NCBI GenBank assembly: GCA_947644305.1
Contig: CANRYS010000001.1
Coordinates: 281,488 to 345,487, forward strand
Length of the DNA stretch: 64,000 nucleotides
Reading direction: 5' to 3'
Source: an uncultured Roseburia sp.
GTDB lineage: Bacteria; Bacillota; Clostridia; Lachnospirales; Lachnospiraceae
Part shown: positions 1 to 8,540 of the stretch, piece after piece
Numbering within the stretch: position 1 is the first letter of the stretch
How the letters are laid out: each line of letters begins with the position of its first letter
Translations under genes and position numbers: made by a program
Notes under the pieces: model-generated
Seen by the model: the letters and a program-made list of their open reading frames with translations, nothing else
The model's database searches: none
What the model was told of the DNA's origin: nothing

Positions 1-118
1 TGTACAAAGTAATATCAAATTTCTTTGCTAAGTCTTGGATCAGTTCTTCTGAATAATCCGATATTCCACTTTTCATAGGTGAAAATGGACTCGCATATAA
101 TAATGATGGCCTTCCCAT
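1..118 (-). CDS. Glycosyltransferase, N-terminal fragment (cut by window edge)
   Basis: The first 39 codons of a gene leaving the window. The start MGRPSLLYASPFSPMKSGIS is typical of GT-B glycosyltransferases (family 4 type), where a Pro-rich loop followed by SGI/GGI binds the acceptor side. A GGAGAT ribosome binding site precedes the ATG. It lies 11 bp after the stop of the neighbouring glycosyltransferase and is the last visible gene of the polysaccharide operon. The product is judged from the N-terminus and context only. Confidence 0.7.
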   Translation of the reverse strand, partial: MGRPSLLYASPFSPMKSGISDYSEELIQDLAKKFDITLY

Positions 119-129
119 TTCAGATCTCC

Positions 130-1173
130 TTAGTTCAATAATTTATCAATGACATAGTCCCAATCCATATGCTTATCGATCAGAGACTTTTTACCAGCAC
201 GTCCCATTTCTTCTGCCTTTTGACGATTTTCATACCAGTAATCTATTTTTTCTGCCACGATCCTGGCATCTGCCTCAATTACAAAACCATTCCTGCCATC
301 CTCTACAAATTCCAGAGGCCCCCCAGCATCCTGATGCACGATTACCGGTTTTTCTGAGAAAAATCCTTCCAGAGTAATATATCCATAATCCTCATCATAG
401 GCGCCAAAATATACCCCAAGGCAATTTGCATAGTAATCCATCTTTTCCTGTTCTGAAATAAATCCAGCAAGGGTCACCCGATCTTTCAACTTATACTTCT
501 TGATAAGATCATGGATGTATCTTAACTCCGTTTCACTTCCTGAACCGGCTAGAACCACCTTCACGTCTGTCTTAAAATATCTGGCCGCCTCCACTAACAA
601 TCTCTGTCTTTTAATTGAATCGATGCGGCTGGGATAAAATACATAATCCCCATAACTGTCACAATGCAGCTTTTCATAATTCAATGGCGGATGGTATATT
701 GTTTCGGAATCAATCCCACAAAATTTCTTAAGTCGTTTCGATGTATTATGTGCAATGGTAAAAACACTCTTCGCCTCTGAAATGTACTGCTTATCACACT
801 CACAGATAAATTCCCGGATCTTATCCCCCTTGGGAAAGTGATGCAGATCACCAAATTCTGTTTCCCACAGATCATACGCTTGTCTGTGCTGGTGCATAAG
901 CCAGAGTACCTTATTCTCATGTTTCACATAATAAGCCGGAAATTTCATAGCGATAACCCTGTCAATCTTTTCTCCGTTGACTTCTGTTAAATCCATCAGT
1001 CTCCCCATCATCATACAGTTCATCAACGTCTCTCCTGGATACCACTTAAACGGAATGGTGACAACATCCACCTGATGCCCGCGTTTTACCAATTGTTCCC
1101 TTAGCATCTCCGTAAGGATCTCCGCGCCTCCCCGAATAAAAGGCACCTGAACCGTCGCAATCGCAATTTTCAT
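130..1173 (-). CDS. GT4-type glycosyltransferase
   Basis: A 347-residue GT-B glycosyltransferase, probably adding a sugar to a surface polysaccharide on the cytosolic face. The N-terminus (IATVQVPFIRGGAEILTEML) carries the Gly-rich acceptor-side loop. The C-terminal half has the group-1 features VFYPSRIDSIKRQ, VVLAGSGSE, VTLAGFISEQEK and the nucleotide-sugar site GYITLEGFFSEKPVIV around residues 265-280, with E in the EX7E position. Its start overlaps the upstream glycosyltransferase by 4 bp (ATGA), so the two are translationally coupled. Donor and acceptor cannot be read from sequence. Confidence 0.88.
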   Translation of the reverse strand: MKIAIATVQVPFIRGGAEILTEMLREQLVKRGHQVDVVTIPFKWYPGETLMNCMMMGRLMDLTEVNGEKIDRVIAMKFPAYYVKHENKVLWLMHQHRQAYDLWETEFGDLHHFPKGDKIREFICECDKQYISEAKSVFTIAHNTSKRLKKFCGIDSETIYHPPLNYEKLHCDSYGDYVFYPSRIDSIKRQRLLVEAARYFKTDVKVVLAGSGSETELRYIHDLIKKYKLKDRVTLAGFISEQEKMDYYANCLGVYFGAYDEDYGYITLEGFFSEKPVIVHQDAGGPLEFVEDGRNGFVIEADARIVAEKIDYWYENRQKAEEMGRAGKKSLIDKHMDWDYVIDKLLN

Positions 1174-2258
1174 CTCTGTACTCCTTTCTCAAAAGCTTCC
1201 ATAAAACATCTTCTGATAGACTCCTGGCTGAAACGCTGCTGGACATTTTGAATTCCCTTTTCTATCACATATTCCCTATAATCGCTGTGGTGCCGCAGCA
1301 CGTGAATCGCTGCCGCAAACACCTCTGGTCTCTTTTCAAATACCAACTGTTCTCTACCGATGGTTTCCGGAACTGCACATTCTCTCAAAGCCAGGATCGG
1401 AAGTCCCATATACTGTGCTTCCACGATGGGGACACAAAACCCCTCATGTTCGCTGGCACATACCAACATATCACTTCCCAGATAATAGGCAAGCAGCGTA
1501 GCATCATTGATCTCACCGATAAATTCCACCGAATCTTTTAGTTTATATTCATTAATGTAATCCAACAGCATATTATTATAAGCGGCAAGCCCATCATCAA
1601 ATTTGCCTACAAGCCTCAGTTTTATCTTTTCTGAATAATTGGTTCGATATGCTCTCAATATATCCATTAAAAAAATATGTCCCTTGTTGGGGGCAATCCT
1701 GCCCACAAACAATAAATTAATGGCCCTGTCTTCTATTAATTCTTTCAGAATCTTCTCATCTGGAATGCCTTCCATTCCCCATTGTTCAACCTTATGAAAT
1801 GGGGGACATACTGCGATCCGATCCGACTGAACTCCTGTCAGATCACCCGTATTATAATGGGAAGCCGGCATCCAAAAACTTTTTGGAAACTCTTCTACAA
1901 ACTGTTCCGTCTGCCTTCTCCCCTCTGCACACTGTTTTGTGTGAAATTGATTATATTTTTCAAAAAAGGACGCCGGAGTTATATTGTGATAACGAAATAT
2001 AATTTTTCCTTTCACTCTTTTTAAAATATGATACCCCTCAGACCAGTATACACTGTGATGATAGATCACAACACAATCTTGTTTATGAATGATCTGATCC
2101 ATCTGTTTTTCATCCACGTATTGAACCACCGTATTAAACTGATTCTCTGCATACACGAAACAATTGTGATTCTGTTTCAGCAACAGATACATCGCTTCTA
2201 TATCATTTCCTATGGCATCATGTTTAGTTACCGTTTGATGCATTATGACAATATCCAT
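1170..2258 (-). CDS. GT4-type glycosyltransferase
   Basis: A 362-residue GT-B enzyme. The segment INLLFVGRIAPNKGHIFLMDI near residue 180 is the canonical start of the C-terminal Rossmann domain. VEFIGEINDATLLAYYLGSD and CASEHEGFCVPIVEAQYMGLPILA (residues about 270-295) contain the EX7E nucleotide-sugar site. The N-terminal domain (MHQTVTKHDAIGNDIEAM) resembles mannosyltransferase-like proteins of polysaccharide clusters. It follows the methyltransferase gene by 17 bp and overlaps the next glycosyltransferase by 4 bp. It probably takes part in assembling the exported glycan; the linkage is unknown. Confidence 0.88.
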   Translation of the reverse strand: MDIVIMHQTVTKHDAIGNDIEAMYLLLKQNHNCFVYAENQFNTVVQYVDEKQMDQIIHKQDCVVIYHHSVYWSEGYHILKRVKGKIIFRYHNITPASFFEKYNQFHTKQCAEGRRQTEQFVEEFPKSFWMPASHYNTGDLTGVQSDRIAVCPPFHKVEQWGMEGIPDEKILKELIEDRAINLLFVGRIAPNKGHIFLMDILRAYRTNYSEKIKLRLVGKFDDGLAAYNNMLLDYINEYKLKDSVEFIGEINDATLLAYYLGSDMLVCASEHEGFCVPIVEAQYMGLPILALRECAVPETIGREQLVFEKRPEVFAAAIHVLRHHSDYREYVIEKGIQNVQQRFSQESIRRCFMEAFEKGVQR

Positions 2259-2275
2259 TTTACAAACTCCTTTGT

Positions 2276-4084
2276 CTATTTCTTTGCAATGATCGCATAA
2301 TCCTGGCTGCCAAATAGCAAGTCAGCAACGCGCTCCATGGCCAAATCAAATTCGTGTGCTCTCCCCTCCCCATGTTCTGCAATTTTCGGAATATCATATG
2401 GAAGCCGACTGCTCTCTGTAAACAGGACCTGTACCTGTGAAAATCCCTGTTTCTCGGTAATATACTGTAAGGTTTTGGGATGAATCGGCCTGTTATGAGA
2501 GGGATCCATATAAAAAGATTCTGTGTAAATCGCCAATGAGGTGGGATTTGGCGTCTCCATGATCAGATATCCCCCCACTTCCAATTTGTCATAAGCGATG
2601 CGGCACAGTTCTATGGTCTGTGCTGTGCTGAGATGTTCTACCACCTGGCCGAGAAATATACCATCAACCCTTTCCTGTCCCTTTAAATAAGCAAGAGCGT
2701 CCCCTTGTTCCACCGGAAGATTTTGCAGCTTACAATACTCCACATAAGGAGAATATAAATCTACACCTTTTACTCCGATCCCATTCTCAATCAGCAGTTC
2801 AACAAACTCTCCTCTTCCGCACCCAAGATCCAACACGTTCGTGCAATTTTTAAAATATGGAAGATATATCTCCTGTACCTGTTTTACATGTTCCCTGCTG
2901 CCGCGAAACCGATTTTCAAAGTCAAAATAATCGATAGAACGATATGGGTCTGACTCCGAAACTACTGTGGTCATACCCTCATGCTTCTCCACGTTGTCTT
3001 CCTTCTTTTCACACCTTTCTACCAGTTGCATTTGCTTTATCTCTGACTTCAGATTACTAAATGCGACAGAAAAATTCTCAAGAGATTTCTTCTGCTGTTC
3101 AAAATCTCCTGTCAGGGCAGACTCGTGTTTCTTAATCAGCACATTGTTATTTCTAATATTCTCTTCGAGATTTTCCACCCGTCCCGGCATATCTCCCATG
3201 TGTTCTATTCTCATAGACAGATTTTCTAACTGCTTCACCCTATGATTAGTCAGGCTTTCTAACTGCTCTAATCTTCTTGACTGAGTTACTAACTTTTCTA
3301 CTCTCCCCTCTGCCAGCTCCTCTAATGCCTGTACCCTCCCTGACAGATTTTCCAAAGCCTTTACCCGGTCAGTCAAATTTTCCAGTCCCTGCATCTTCTC
3401 TTGCAATTTCATATTCCAGCAGATCATGGAGTTCATCGTCCGGTTGATACAAAAGAAATGATAGGTAAAGCGAAAAATTCTTCCAACGATGGGAATCCGA
3501 AACAGCTTTCTCAGACATCGGAGCATATAATACCTGACTTTACACCCCTTAACCACAATCCCCTTCCCGACAGCCTCATGGGAAAAAGAAAAGTCATAGG
3601 CCATCTCAATCCGGCTGACTTCCCTTAGCTGCAATCTCCTTAAATTATGCCGCAGGCCTTCTTTATCCGGCTCCCGCAATAGAATCTGCTCATAGCAGGC
3701 ATGTACAAAATCTTCTCCCTCGAACTGGAGAATCCGCTTCATCTTTACCTGTTTATGCCCATTCATTTTCTTGTATATCTTTTTCAGGAAATCACGTAAA
3801 TACAGCCGGTAGAAACGAAATCTTTTCATCCTTTCATCAATTGCCCTGCACTTATTGAACAACTCCCTGGAACTCTTTGGAGGCAGAGCGTATACCTTAT
3901 ATTCTCCCTTACCAATTGGCTGCAGACCGTCCGCTTCCCTCTCGATCTCCGAATAGATCGTGTGAATATTTATAGAATCATCAAACCAGTCCACATCCAG
4001 TGATTGCCTTGATACTGCCTCGTTTCTTTTCCCTTCAATTCTTTCATCCAAATTCATAACTTTTCCCCATTTTCTATCACTCAT
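2276..4084 (-). CDS. Coiled-coil SAM methyltransferase, candidate polysaccharide chain terminator
   Basis: About 602 residues from the ATG at 4084, which has GTGGAG eight bases upstream and overlaps the ABC ATPase stop by 8 bp. An ATG at 4057 with GGGGAA is an alternative. Order of parts: a charged N-terminus; a DUF4214-like segment at about 122-180 (FVHACYEQILLREPDKEGL); a hydrophobic/basic stretch near 185-220; a long coiled coil at about 227-353 built of near-10-residue repeats (RVKALENLSG, RVQALEELAEG, RVKQLENLSM, RVENLEENIRN); and a class I methyltransferase from about 410 (VLDLGCGRGEF, VKGVDLY, METPNP). Methyltransferase plus coiled coil beside a Wzt-like ATPase recalls WbdD, the E. coli O9a chain terminator and ruler. 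No kinase domain is visible here. The terminator role is inference. Confidence 0.8.
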   Translation of the reverse strand: MSDRKWGKVMNLDERIEGKRNEAVSRQSLDVDWFDDSINIHTIYSEIEREADGLQPIGKGEYKVYALPPKSSRELFNKCRAIDERMKRFRFYRLYLRDFLKKIYKKMNGHKQVKMKRILQFEGEDFVHACYEQILLREPDKEGLRHNLRRLQLREVSRIEMAYDFSFSHEAVGKGIVVKGCKVRYYMLRCLRKLFRIPIVGRIFRFTYHFFCINRTMNSMICWNMKLQEKMQGLENLTDRVKALENLSGRVQALEELAEGRVEKLVTQSRRLEQLESLTNHRVKQLENLSMRIEHMGDMPGRVENLEENIRNNNVLIKKHESALTGDFEQQKKSLENFSVAFSNLKSEIKQMQLVERCEKKEDNVEKHEGMTTVVSESDPYRSIDYFDFENRFRGSREHVKQVQEIYLPYFKNCTNVLDLGCGRGEFVELLIENGIGVKGVDLYSPYVEYCKLQNLPVEQGDALAYLKGQERVDGIFLGQVVEHLSTAQTIELCRIAYDKLEVGGYLIMETPNPTSLAIYTESFYMDPSHNRPIHPKTLQYITEKQGFSQVQVLFTESSRLPYDIPKIAEHGEGRAHEFDLAMERVADLLFGSQDYAIIAKK

Positions 4085-5315
4085 TTGATATGCTCCACTG
4101 GTGTGCGATCCGTGCAACGCCGACATCTGATATATCCGAAAATACTTCAAAACGATAGGCTTCTCTAAAATAGTCCACCGCAATACCGATCTGCGATTCT
4201 ATTGCAACATCCAGCAGGTATTGTCCTGGGATCAGGTTGAGAGAAGAAATTTCCACCTCAGCCACACCATCCCCGGCCAGCTTAAATTCCGGCAGCTTAT
4301 CTATTCTGGTATTGGTGCCATAACACTGTACCCCGTCACTGCGGAAAAATCCAATACCAATAACCGCATCTTCCACCGTATTTTTTATCTCATACTCGAT
4401 GGAGATCGTTACTTGCTCATCCGTTTTGATGACGGATCTTTCTTTTCCCTCTCTGTCCAAAATCATAACCCTTCTGATTCTGGCATCTCCATTTCCCCAG
4501 CGTTTTTCCTCTGTCACAGTGGGCTCTGTCTTCTCCTGAGGAGCCTCTTCTTTTTCCTTCTCCGCCCGCTCCTGACGCTTTTCTCCCATAAAATCCAAAT
4601 ATTCTGGATGTACATCCCTTGGCCTGCCCTGCCGTCGTATGTCCCCCTCATGAATCCAGATCGAGCGGTCACAGATCTGTTCGATTTGATCCATAGAATG
4701 AGATACGATCACAATCGTAGTTCCCTGTCCTTTTATCTCCCGAAGCCGGTTAAAGCACTTCGCTTGAAAATTCACATCACCGACTGCTAAAATTTCGTCC
4801 ACAAGCAATATATCCGCATCCACATTTATGGCAACAGAAAAAGCCAGTCGCATATACATTCCAGATGAATAAGTACGCACTGGATTGTCAATAAAGTCCT
4901 GTAATTCAGAAAAATTTATGATCGCTTCCATTCTCTCATCGATTTCCTTACGGGACAATCCGAAGATAGAGGCATTGATATATATATTTTCCCTTCCGCT
5001 CATATCCTCATGAAATCCTGCGCCAAGCTCGATCAGGCTCGATACCCGTCCAGACATCTTGATCTCTCCTGCGTCCGGATACATGATTCTGGTCAGCAAT
5101 TTGAGTGTCGTGCTTTTACCGCAGCCATTGTGGCCGATCAAACCCACCGCCTCGCCCTTTTTCACCTGGAAGCTTATATCTTTTAATACGTTTCGTTCTT
5201 CATATCTTCTTCGTTTTTTAAACAACACCTTTTCCTTTAGTGTATTCCCTTTGTCCAAATACACTTTAAAGCTTTTGGTGACATGATTTACCTCAATGGC
5301 ATTTTCCGGTTGCAT
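4077..5315 (-). CDS. Polysaccharide ABC exporter, ATP-binding subunit with Wzt-like C-terminal domain
   Basis: A 412-residue ATPase. The N-terminal nucleotide-binding domain has Walker A GLIGHNGCGKST, the signature YSSGMYMRLAFS, Walker B ILLVDEILAVGD and the H-loop IVSHSMDQ, as in the TagH/Wzt/KpsT group. A charged Glu/Lys linker (about 245-275) leads to a C-terminal beta-sandwich of about 140 residues (VTISIEYEIKN, GIGFFRSDGVQCYGTNT, LNLIPGQYLLDVAI) typical of Wzt C-terminal domains, which bind the modified non-reducing end of the glycan before export. The gene overlaps the permease by 1 bp. The extra domain suggests export depends on a terminal modification, fitting the methyltransferase next to it. 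Confidence 0.92.
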   Translation of the reverse strand: MQPENAIEVNHVTKSFKVYLDKGNTLKEKVLFKKRRRYEERNVLKDISFQVKKGEAVGLIGHNGCGKSTTLKLLTRIMYPDAGEIKMSGRVSSLIELGAGFHEDMSGRENIYINASIFGLSRKEIDERMEAIINFSELQDFIDNPVRTYSSGMYMRLAFSVAINVDADILLVDEILAVGDVNFQAKCFNRLREIKGQGTTIVIVSHSMDQIEQICDRSIWIHEGDIRRQGRPRDVHPEYLDFMGEKRQERAEKEKEEAPQEKTEPTVTEEKRWGNGDARIRRVMILDREGKERSVIKTDEQVTISIEYEIKNTVEDAVIGIGFFRSDGVQCYGTNTRIDKLPEFKLAGDGVAEVEISSLNLIPGQYLLDVAIESQIGIAVDYFREAYRFEVFSDISDVGVARIAHQWSISNE

Positions 5316-6091
5316 TACATCTCCTCCGCAAAGTGTTTTTTCAGTCTTCCAAAGACCAGCCAGCCAATTACTAATAAAATCGTACTTAACACAAATCCAT
5401 GAAGCAGATTTCCGATCTCAGGCAGGCGCTTATAATACAGAATGTCCCGGTATGCAACTATGATCGGAGTCATGGGATTGATGTTAAAAATAGAGCGCAG
5501 CTCTTCTGGCACCATATCAATGGAGTACATCACCGGGGTCAAAAACTGCCATGCCATCGTTAGTATCACAAGAACATGTTCCAAATCCCGCAAATACACC
5601 GTCACCGCTGAGACGATCATCGTTATACTGATGGCGAGAAAATATTCCGCCACGATCACAATGGGAAGATATAACAACGCCTGCAGGGAAATTCCCTTTC
5701 CGGATAAAAGCAACACAGCAAATACAACGACAAAACTGAGAAGCATATTAACCATCTGACAGGTAACATGGGCGATAGGCAGCACCTCTCTTGGAAAATA
5801 TATTTTTTTTACCATTTCTTTCTGTGCCATCACACAACTGGCGCCGGCAGACACTGAAGTACTAAAAAACAGCCACGGAATCAATGCCACAAATAAGAAC
5901 AAATAATAGTCCTCGATACCGGCTCGCATAATAATTGAAAATACTACCGTATACACACCTAACTGCAGCAGTGGATTCAAAAAGGTCCAGGCAAACCCTA
6001 ATGCCGATCCCTTATAGCGTCCTCTGAGATCTCTTCGAATCAGGCTGACAATCATGGTCCGATATTCATATATTTCCCTTAGAGTATTCAT
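5315..6091 (-). CDS. Polysaccharide ABC exporter, ABC-2 permease
   Basis: A 258-residue integral membrane protein with six predicted hydrophobic segments, of the ABC-2 (Wzm/TagG/KpsM) type. The N-terminal IVSLIRRDLRGRYKGSALGFAW is the conserved amphipathic entry helix, and LGVYTVVFSIIM and LIPWLFFSTSVSAG follow in the family order. The length is usual. It pairs with the Wzt-like ATPase (1-bp overlap) and overlaps the upstream glycosyltransferase by 4 bp. The pair should form the channel that moves a lipid-linked glycan across the membrane. Confidence 0.92.
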   Translation of the reverse strand: MNTLREIYEYRTMIVSLIRRDLRGRYKGSALGFAWTFLNPLLQLGVYTVVFSIIMRAGIEDYYLFLFVALIPWLFFSTSVSAGASCVMAQKEMVKKIYFPREVLPIAHVTCQMVNMLLSFVVVFAVLLLSGKGISLQALLYLPIVIVAEYFLAISITMIVSAVTVYLRDLEHVLVILTMAWQFLTPVMYSIDMVPEELRSIFNINPMTPIIVAYRDILYYKRLPEIGNLLHGFVLSTILLVIGWLVFGRLKKHFAEEM

Positions 6092-7278
6092 TCTCCTGTC
6101 CTCTCTTCATACACTGGTTGTGCAGCCACTCTTTGGTACACTTCCCACAACTTCTCCACTGCGTTTGCCCAGGAATACTGCCCTGCTTGTTTGATGCCAC
6201 GCTCCCGCAGTTGCTGTCTCAAGTCACTGTTGTCGCACAATTCTGCCATCTTCTGCGCCATCTGGTCCAAATCGTATGGGTCCACCTGGATAGCAGCCTC
6301 TCCCGTCACCTCTGTCAAAGAAGAGTTGTTCGAAGTCAGCACCGGCGTACCACACGCCATCGCCTCCAATGGCGGCATGCCAAAACCTTCATACAACGAC
6401 GGAAAACAAAACACAGAGGCGCCGCTCATCAATGGGGCTTTATCCTGCTCATCGACGTAACCGGTAAATATTACATGGTCTTTGAGGGAGATCTCCTCTG
6501 CTGTCTGGAAAATCTCATCGTACATCCATCCCTTTCCGCCGGCAAGTACGAGTTTGGGGATTTCTTTTCCCGTTTCCTTTCTCCCCTCATAAAATTTTTT
6601 GTAGGCCAGGAGCAGTCCCCTCAAGTTCTTGCGGGGCTCCAATGTCCCCAAATATAAGAAATAACTTCCTTCTATACTATATTTTTTTTTCGCACCCTGA
6701 ATCTGTTCTCTGCTATAGTTCAAATGATATTGAGTCGTGTCCACCCCATTCGGTACCACGGCTATTTTTTCAGACGCAATGTCATAATATTTCATCAGTT
6801 CCATTTTTGTAAATTCTGAAACCGTCACGATGCCATCCGCCCGACGGAGAGAGCGTTTGAGATTTCGTTTTAACATGACCATAGTCCGGCCGCGCACCGT
6901 CTCTGGAAATTCCCGAAACGCCAGATCATGAACCGTCACTACTTTTTTTCCCCTCACGCCAAGGGGAATCACATAGTTGCAAAAATGTGTGATGTCGCGT
7001 TTCTCACGGAAAAACCAAACATAAGGCAGCTCTACCACAAGAGAAAGCAGTTTAAACACCCGTTCTGAGATCCAGCCACACTCGCTGATCTTCACACCCT
7101 CTCCATAGTCTCGTATATACTGCCTTTTTTTTTCTCTTTCCCCGGAAGTAAAAATATCTGCCAGATACTCCTGCTGAGGGTGTAATGCTAAGAGGCCGCG
7201 AAGCAGCCCATCCTCACAATATCCAATCCCTGTTTTATTGTCGCTCAATAAAGGTTGTCCATAAAAAGCTATCTTCAA
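6088..7278 (-). CDS. GT4-type glycosyltransferase (mannosyltransferase-like)
   Basis: A 396-residue GT-B protein. The N-terminal MKIAFYGQPLLSDNKTGIGY is the acceptor loop seen in WbaZ/MtfB-like mannosyltransferases. VVTVHDLAFREFP and IVTVSEFTKMELMKYY mark the N-terminal domain. YFLYLGTLEPRKNLRGLL (about 210), VIFTGYVDEQDKAPLMSGA and FPSLYEGFGMPPLEAMACG (EX7E) mark the donor-binding domain. Four-bp overlaps on both sides place it in the same transcription unit as the ABC permease and the upstream glycosyltransferase. Mannose specificity is only suggested by similarity of the N-terminus. Confidence 0.9.
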   Translation of the reverse strand: MKIAFYGQPLLSDNKTGIGYCEDGLLRGLLALHPQQEYLADIFTSGEREKKRQYIRDYGEGVKISECGWISERVFKLLSLVVELPYVWFFREKRDITHFCNYVIPLGVRGKKVVTVHDLAFREFPETVRGRTMVMLKRNLKRSLRRADGIVTVSEFTKMELMKYYDIASEKIAVVPNGVDTTQYHLNYSREQIQGAKKKYSIEGSYFLYLGTLEPRKNLRGLLLAYKKFYEGRKETGKEIPKLVLAGGKGWMYDEIFQTAEEISLKDHVIFTGYVDEQDKAPLMSGASVFCFPSLYEGFGMPPLEAMACGTPVLTSNNSSLTEVTGEAAIQVDPYDLDQMAQKMAELCDNSDLRQQLRERGIKQAGQYSWANAVEKLWEVYQRVAAQPVYEERTGE

Positions 7279-8450
7279 CGCGATTCGTTCCCTTCCATTA
7301 ATTCCTCGTACAGTCTCTTTACATGTTCGAGCATTGTGTCAATGCGATACATCTTTTTCATTCTCTGCCTCGCCCGCACACCCATCTCTCTTCTCTCATC
7401 GAGATGTTCTGCCAGATACTGCATCGCCTGTGCAAGCTCACGGACATCCTCTGGCGGAACCGTCAGTCCCGTAATTTGATCCAAACTAACATATGGCACA
7501 CCGCTGGGAAGTTTTGTATTAATGACCGGTTTGCCAAATGCCATCGCCTCAATCTGAACCAGGCCAAACGCCTCACTCCTCGCTACAGAGGGGAGCACGA
7601 ATACATCACATGTACCAAAAAATTCTGCCAGTTCCTCGTCTTCCACATTGGCATAAAATCTAACTCGTTCCTCAAGTCCCGCCTCGTGGACCATCTCCTT
7701 CATCTCCCGCTCCAGCGGTCCCGTTCCCACGATGTCAAGAAATAGGTTCGAACAACTGGCGGAGGCCTGAATAAATGCCCGGATCAGTTCATTACAACCT
7801 TTATAATATACGAGCCTGCCAACGAACAAAAAACGAACCGAATCTTTGGAACTATGCTGTCTTTCTGTTGATTCTTCCTGCGCGGCGATCCAACGGTCCG
7901 CGGTTTCCTCGATCTGCCGCTCCACGCCAAAGGGTATGATCCTGCATTTGTCCGCGTAGGGTTTGAGAAACTCAGATCCATCGATATGCCCTTGTGTGGC
8001 TACTATGATACAGTCTGCACGCCGCAGAAGCCACTCCATAAGGGGACGGTAGATTTTTAACATTCGTTTCTGACGGACAATATCACTGTGCCACCAAAGC
8101 ACGACCTTTCCTCGGTACCCCGATAAAAAACAGGCAAGATCCCCCAGGGGAAAGGGCATATGGATATGTAGGATATCCCTGTCCCTGGACATTTTGCGAA
8201 ATTTCCACAAAAACGACATGGACAAGGGAAGTGAAGAAAGCATGCCAATACTGGATGCTCTCGTCACCTCCACGCCATTGATCCGTTCTGTTATTGTCTT
8301 TCCCTTTTGCTGACACACAAGCACCTTGCTGTCTGTGACATCGCAAAGCCCCTCTGCCAGTTGCTGCACTACCCTCTCAATACCGCCGGTAACAGGGTAA
8401 TACAATTTATTTACCTGTAAAATCCGAATGTTTTTTTTCGTCTCTGCCAA
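7275..8450 (-). CDS. GT4-type glycosyltransferase, first gene of the exporter operon
   Basis: A 391-residue GT-B enzyme with the start ILQVNKLYYPVTGGIERVV (Gly-Gly acceptor loop), FLFVGRLVYYKGCNELIRAF, VRFYANVEDEELAEFFGTCD and LPSVARSEAFGLVQIEAMAFG (EX7E). The reading frame opens with a TTG: an in-frame stop lies four codons upstream and no ATG fits, so TTG at 8450 is the best start, although the ribosome binding site (GAAGAAG) is weak. A promoter with TTGAAA and TATACT spaced 17 bp sits just upstream. The gene overlaps the next glycosyltransferase by 4 bp. Confidence 0.88.
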   Translation of the reverse strand: MAETKKNIRILQVNKLYYPVTGGIERVVQQLAEGLCDVTDSKVLVCQQKGKTITERINGVEVTRASSIGMLSSLPLSMSFLWKFRKMSRDRDILHIHMPFPLGDLACFLSGYRGKVVLWWHSDIVRQKRMLKIYRPLMEWLLRRADCIIVATQGHIDGSEFLKPYADKCRIIPFGVERQIEETADRWIAAQEESTERQHSSKDSVRFLFVGRLVYYKGCNELIRAFIQASASCSNLFLDIVGTGPLEREMKEMVHEAGLEERVRFYANVEDEELAEFFGTCDVFVLPSVARSEAFGLVQIEAMAFGKPVINTKLPSGVPYVSLDQITGLTVPPEDVRELAQAMQYLAEHLDERREMGVRARQRMKKMYRIDTMLEHVKRLYEELMEGNESR

Positions 8451-8493
8451 AGCTTCTTCTCATTTCTTCTTTCTTAAGTCATGCACTTACCAA

Positions 8494-8522
8494 AGTATAC
8501 TACTTTTAGTTCAACTTTTCAA
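8494..8522 (-). promoter_or_regulatory. Sigma-A-like promoter for the glycosyltransferase/ABC exporter operon
   Basis: Read on the minus strand, a TTGAAA -35 (8517-8522) and a TATACT -10 (8494-8499) are separated by 17 bp, about 45 bp upstream of the TTG start. It lies in the 90-bp gap after the DUF6270-like gene, so the exporter genes can be transcribed apart from it. Confidence 0.55.
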
Positions 8523-8540
8523 GGCAATGCCTGTGAATTG

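Noticed and set aside
2967..3245. Long plus-strand frame opposite the coiled-coil methyltransferase
   Set aside because: It lies antisense to repeat-rich coding sequence, has no ribosome binding site and no recognisable product.
3150..3420. Possible CRISPR or tandem DNA repeats in the methyltransferase gene
   Set aside because: The repeats are at protein level (coiled coil), with diverged DNA and no unique spacers.
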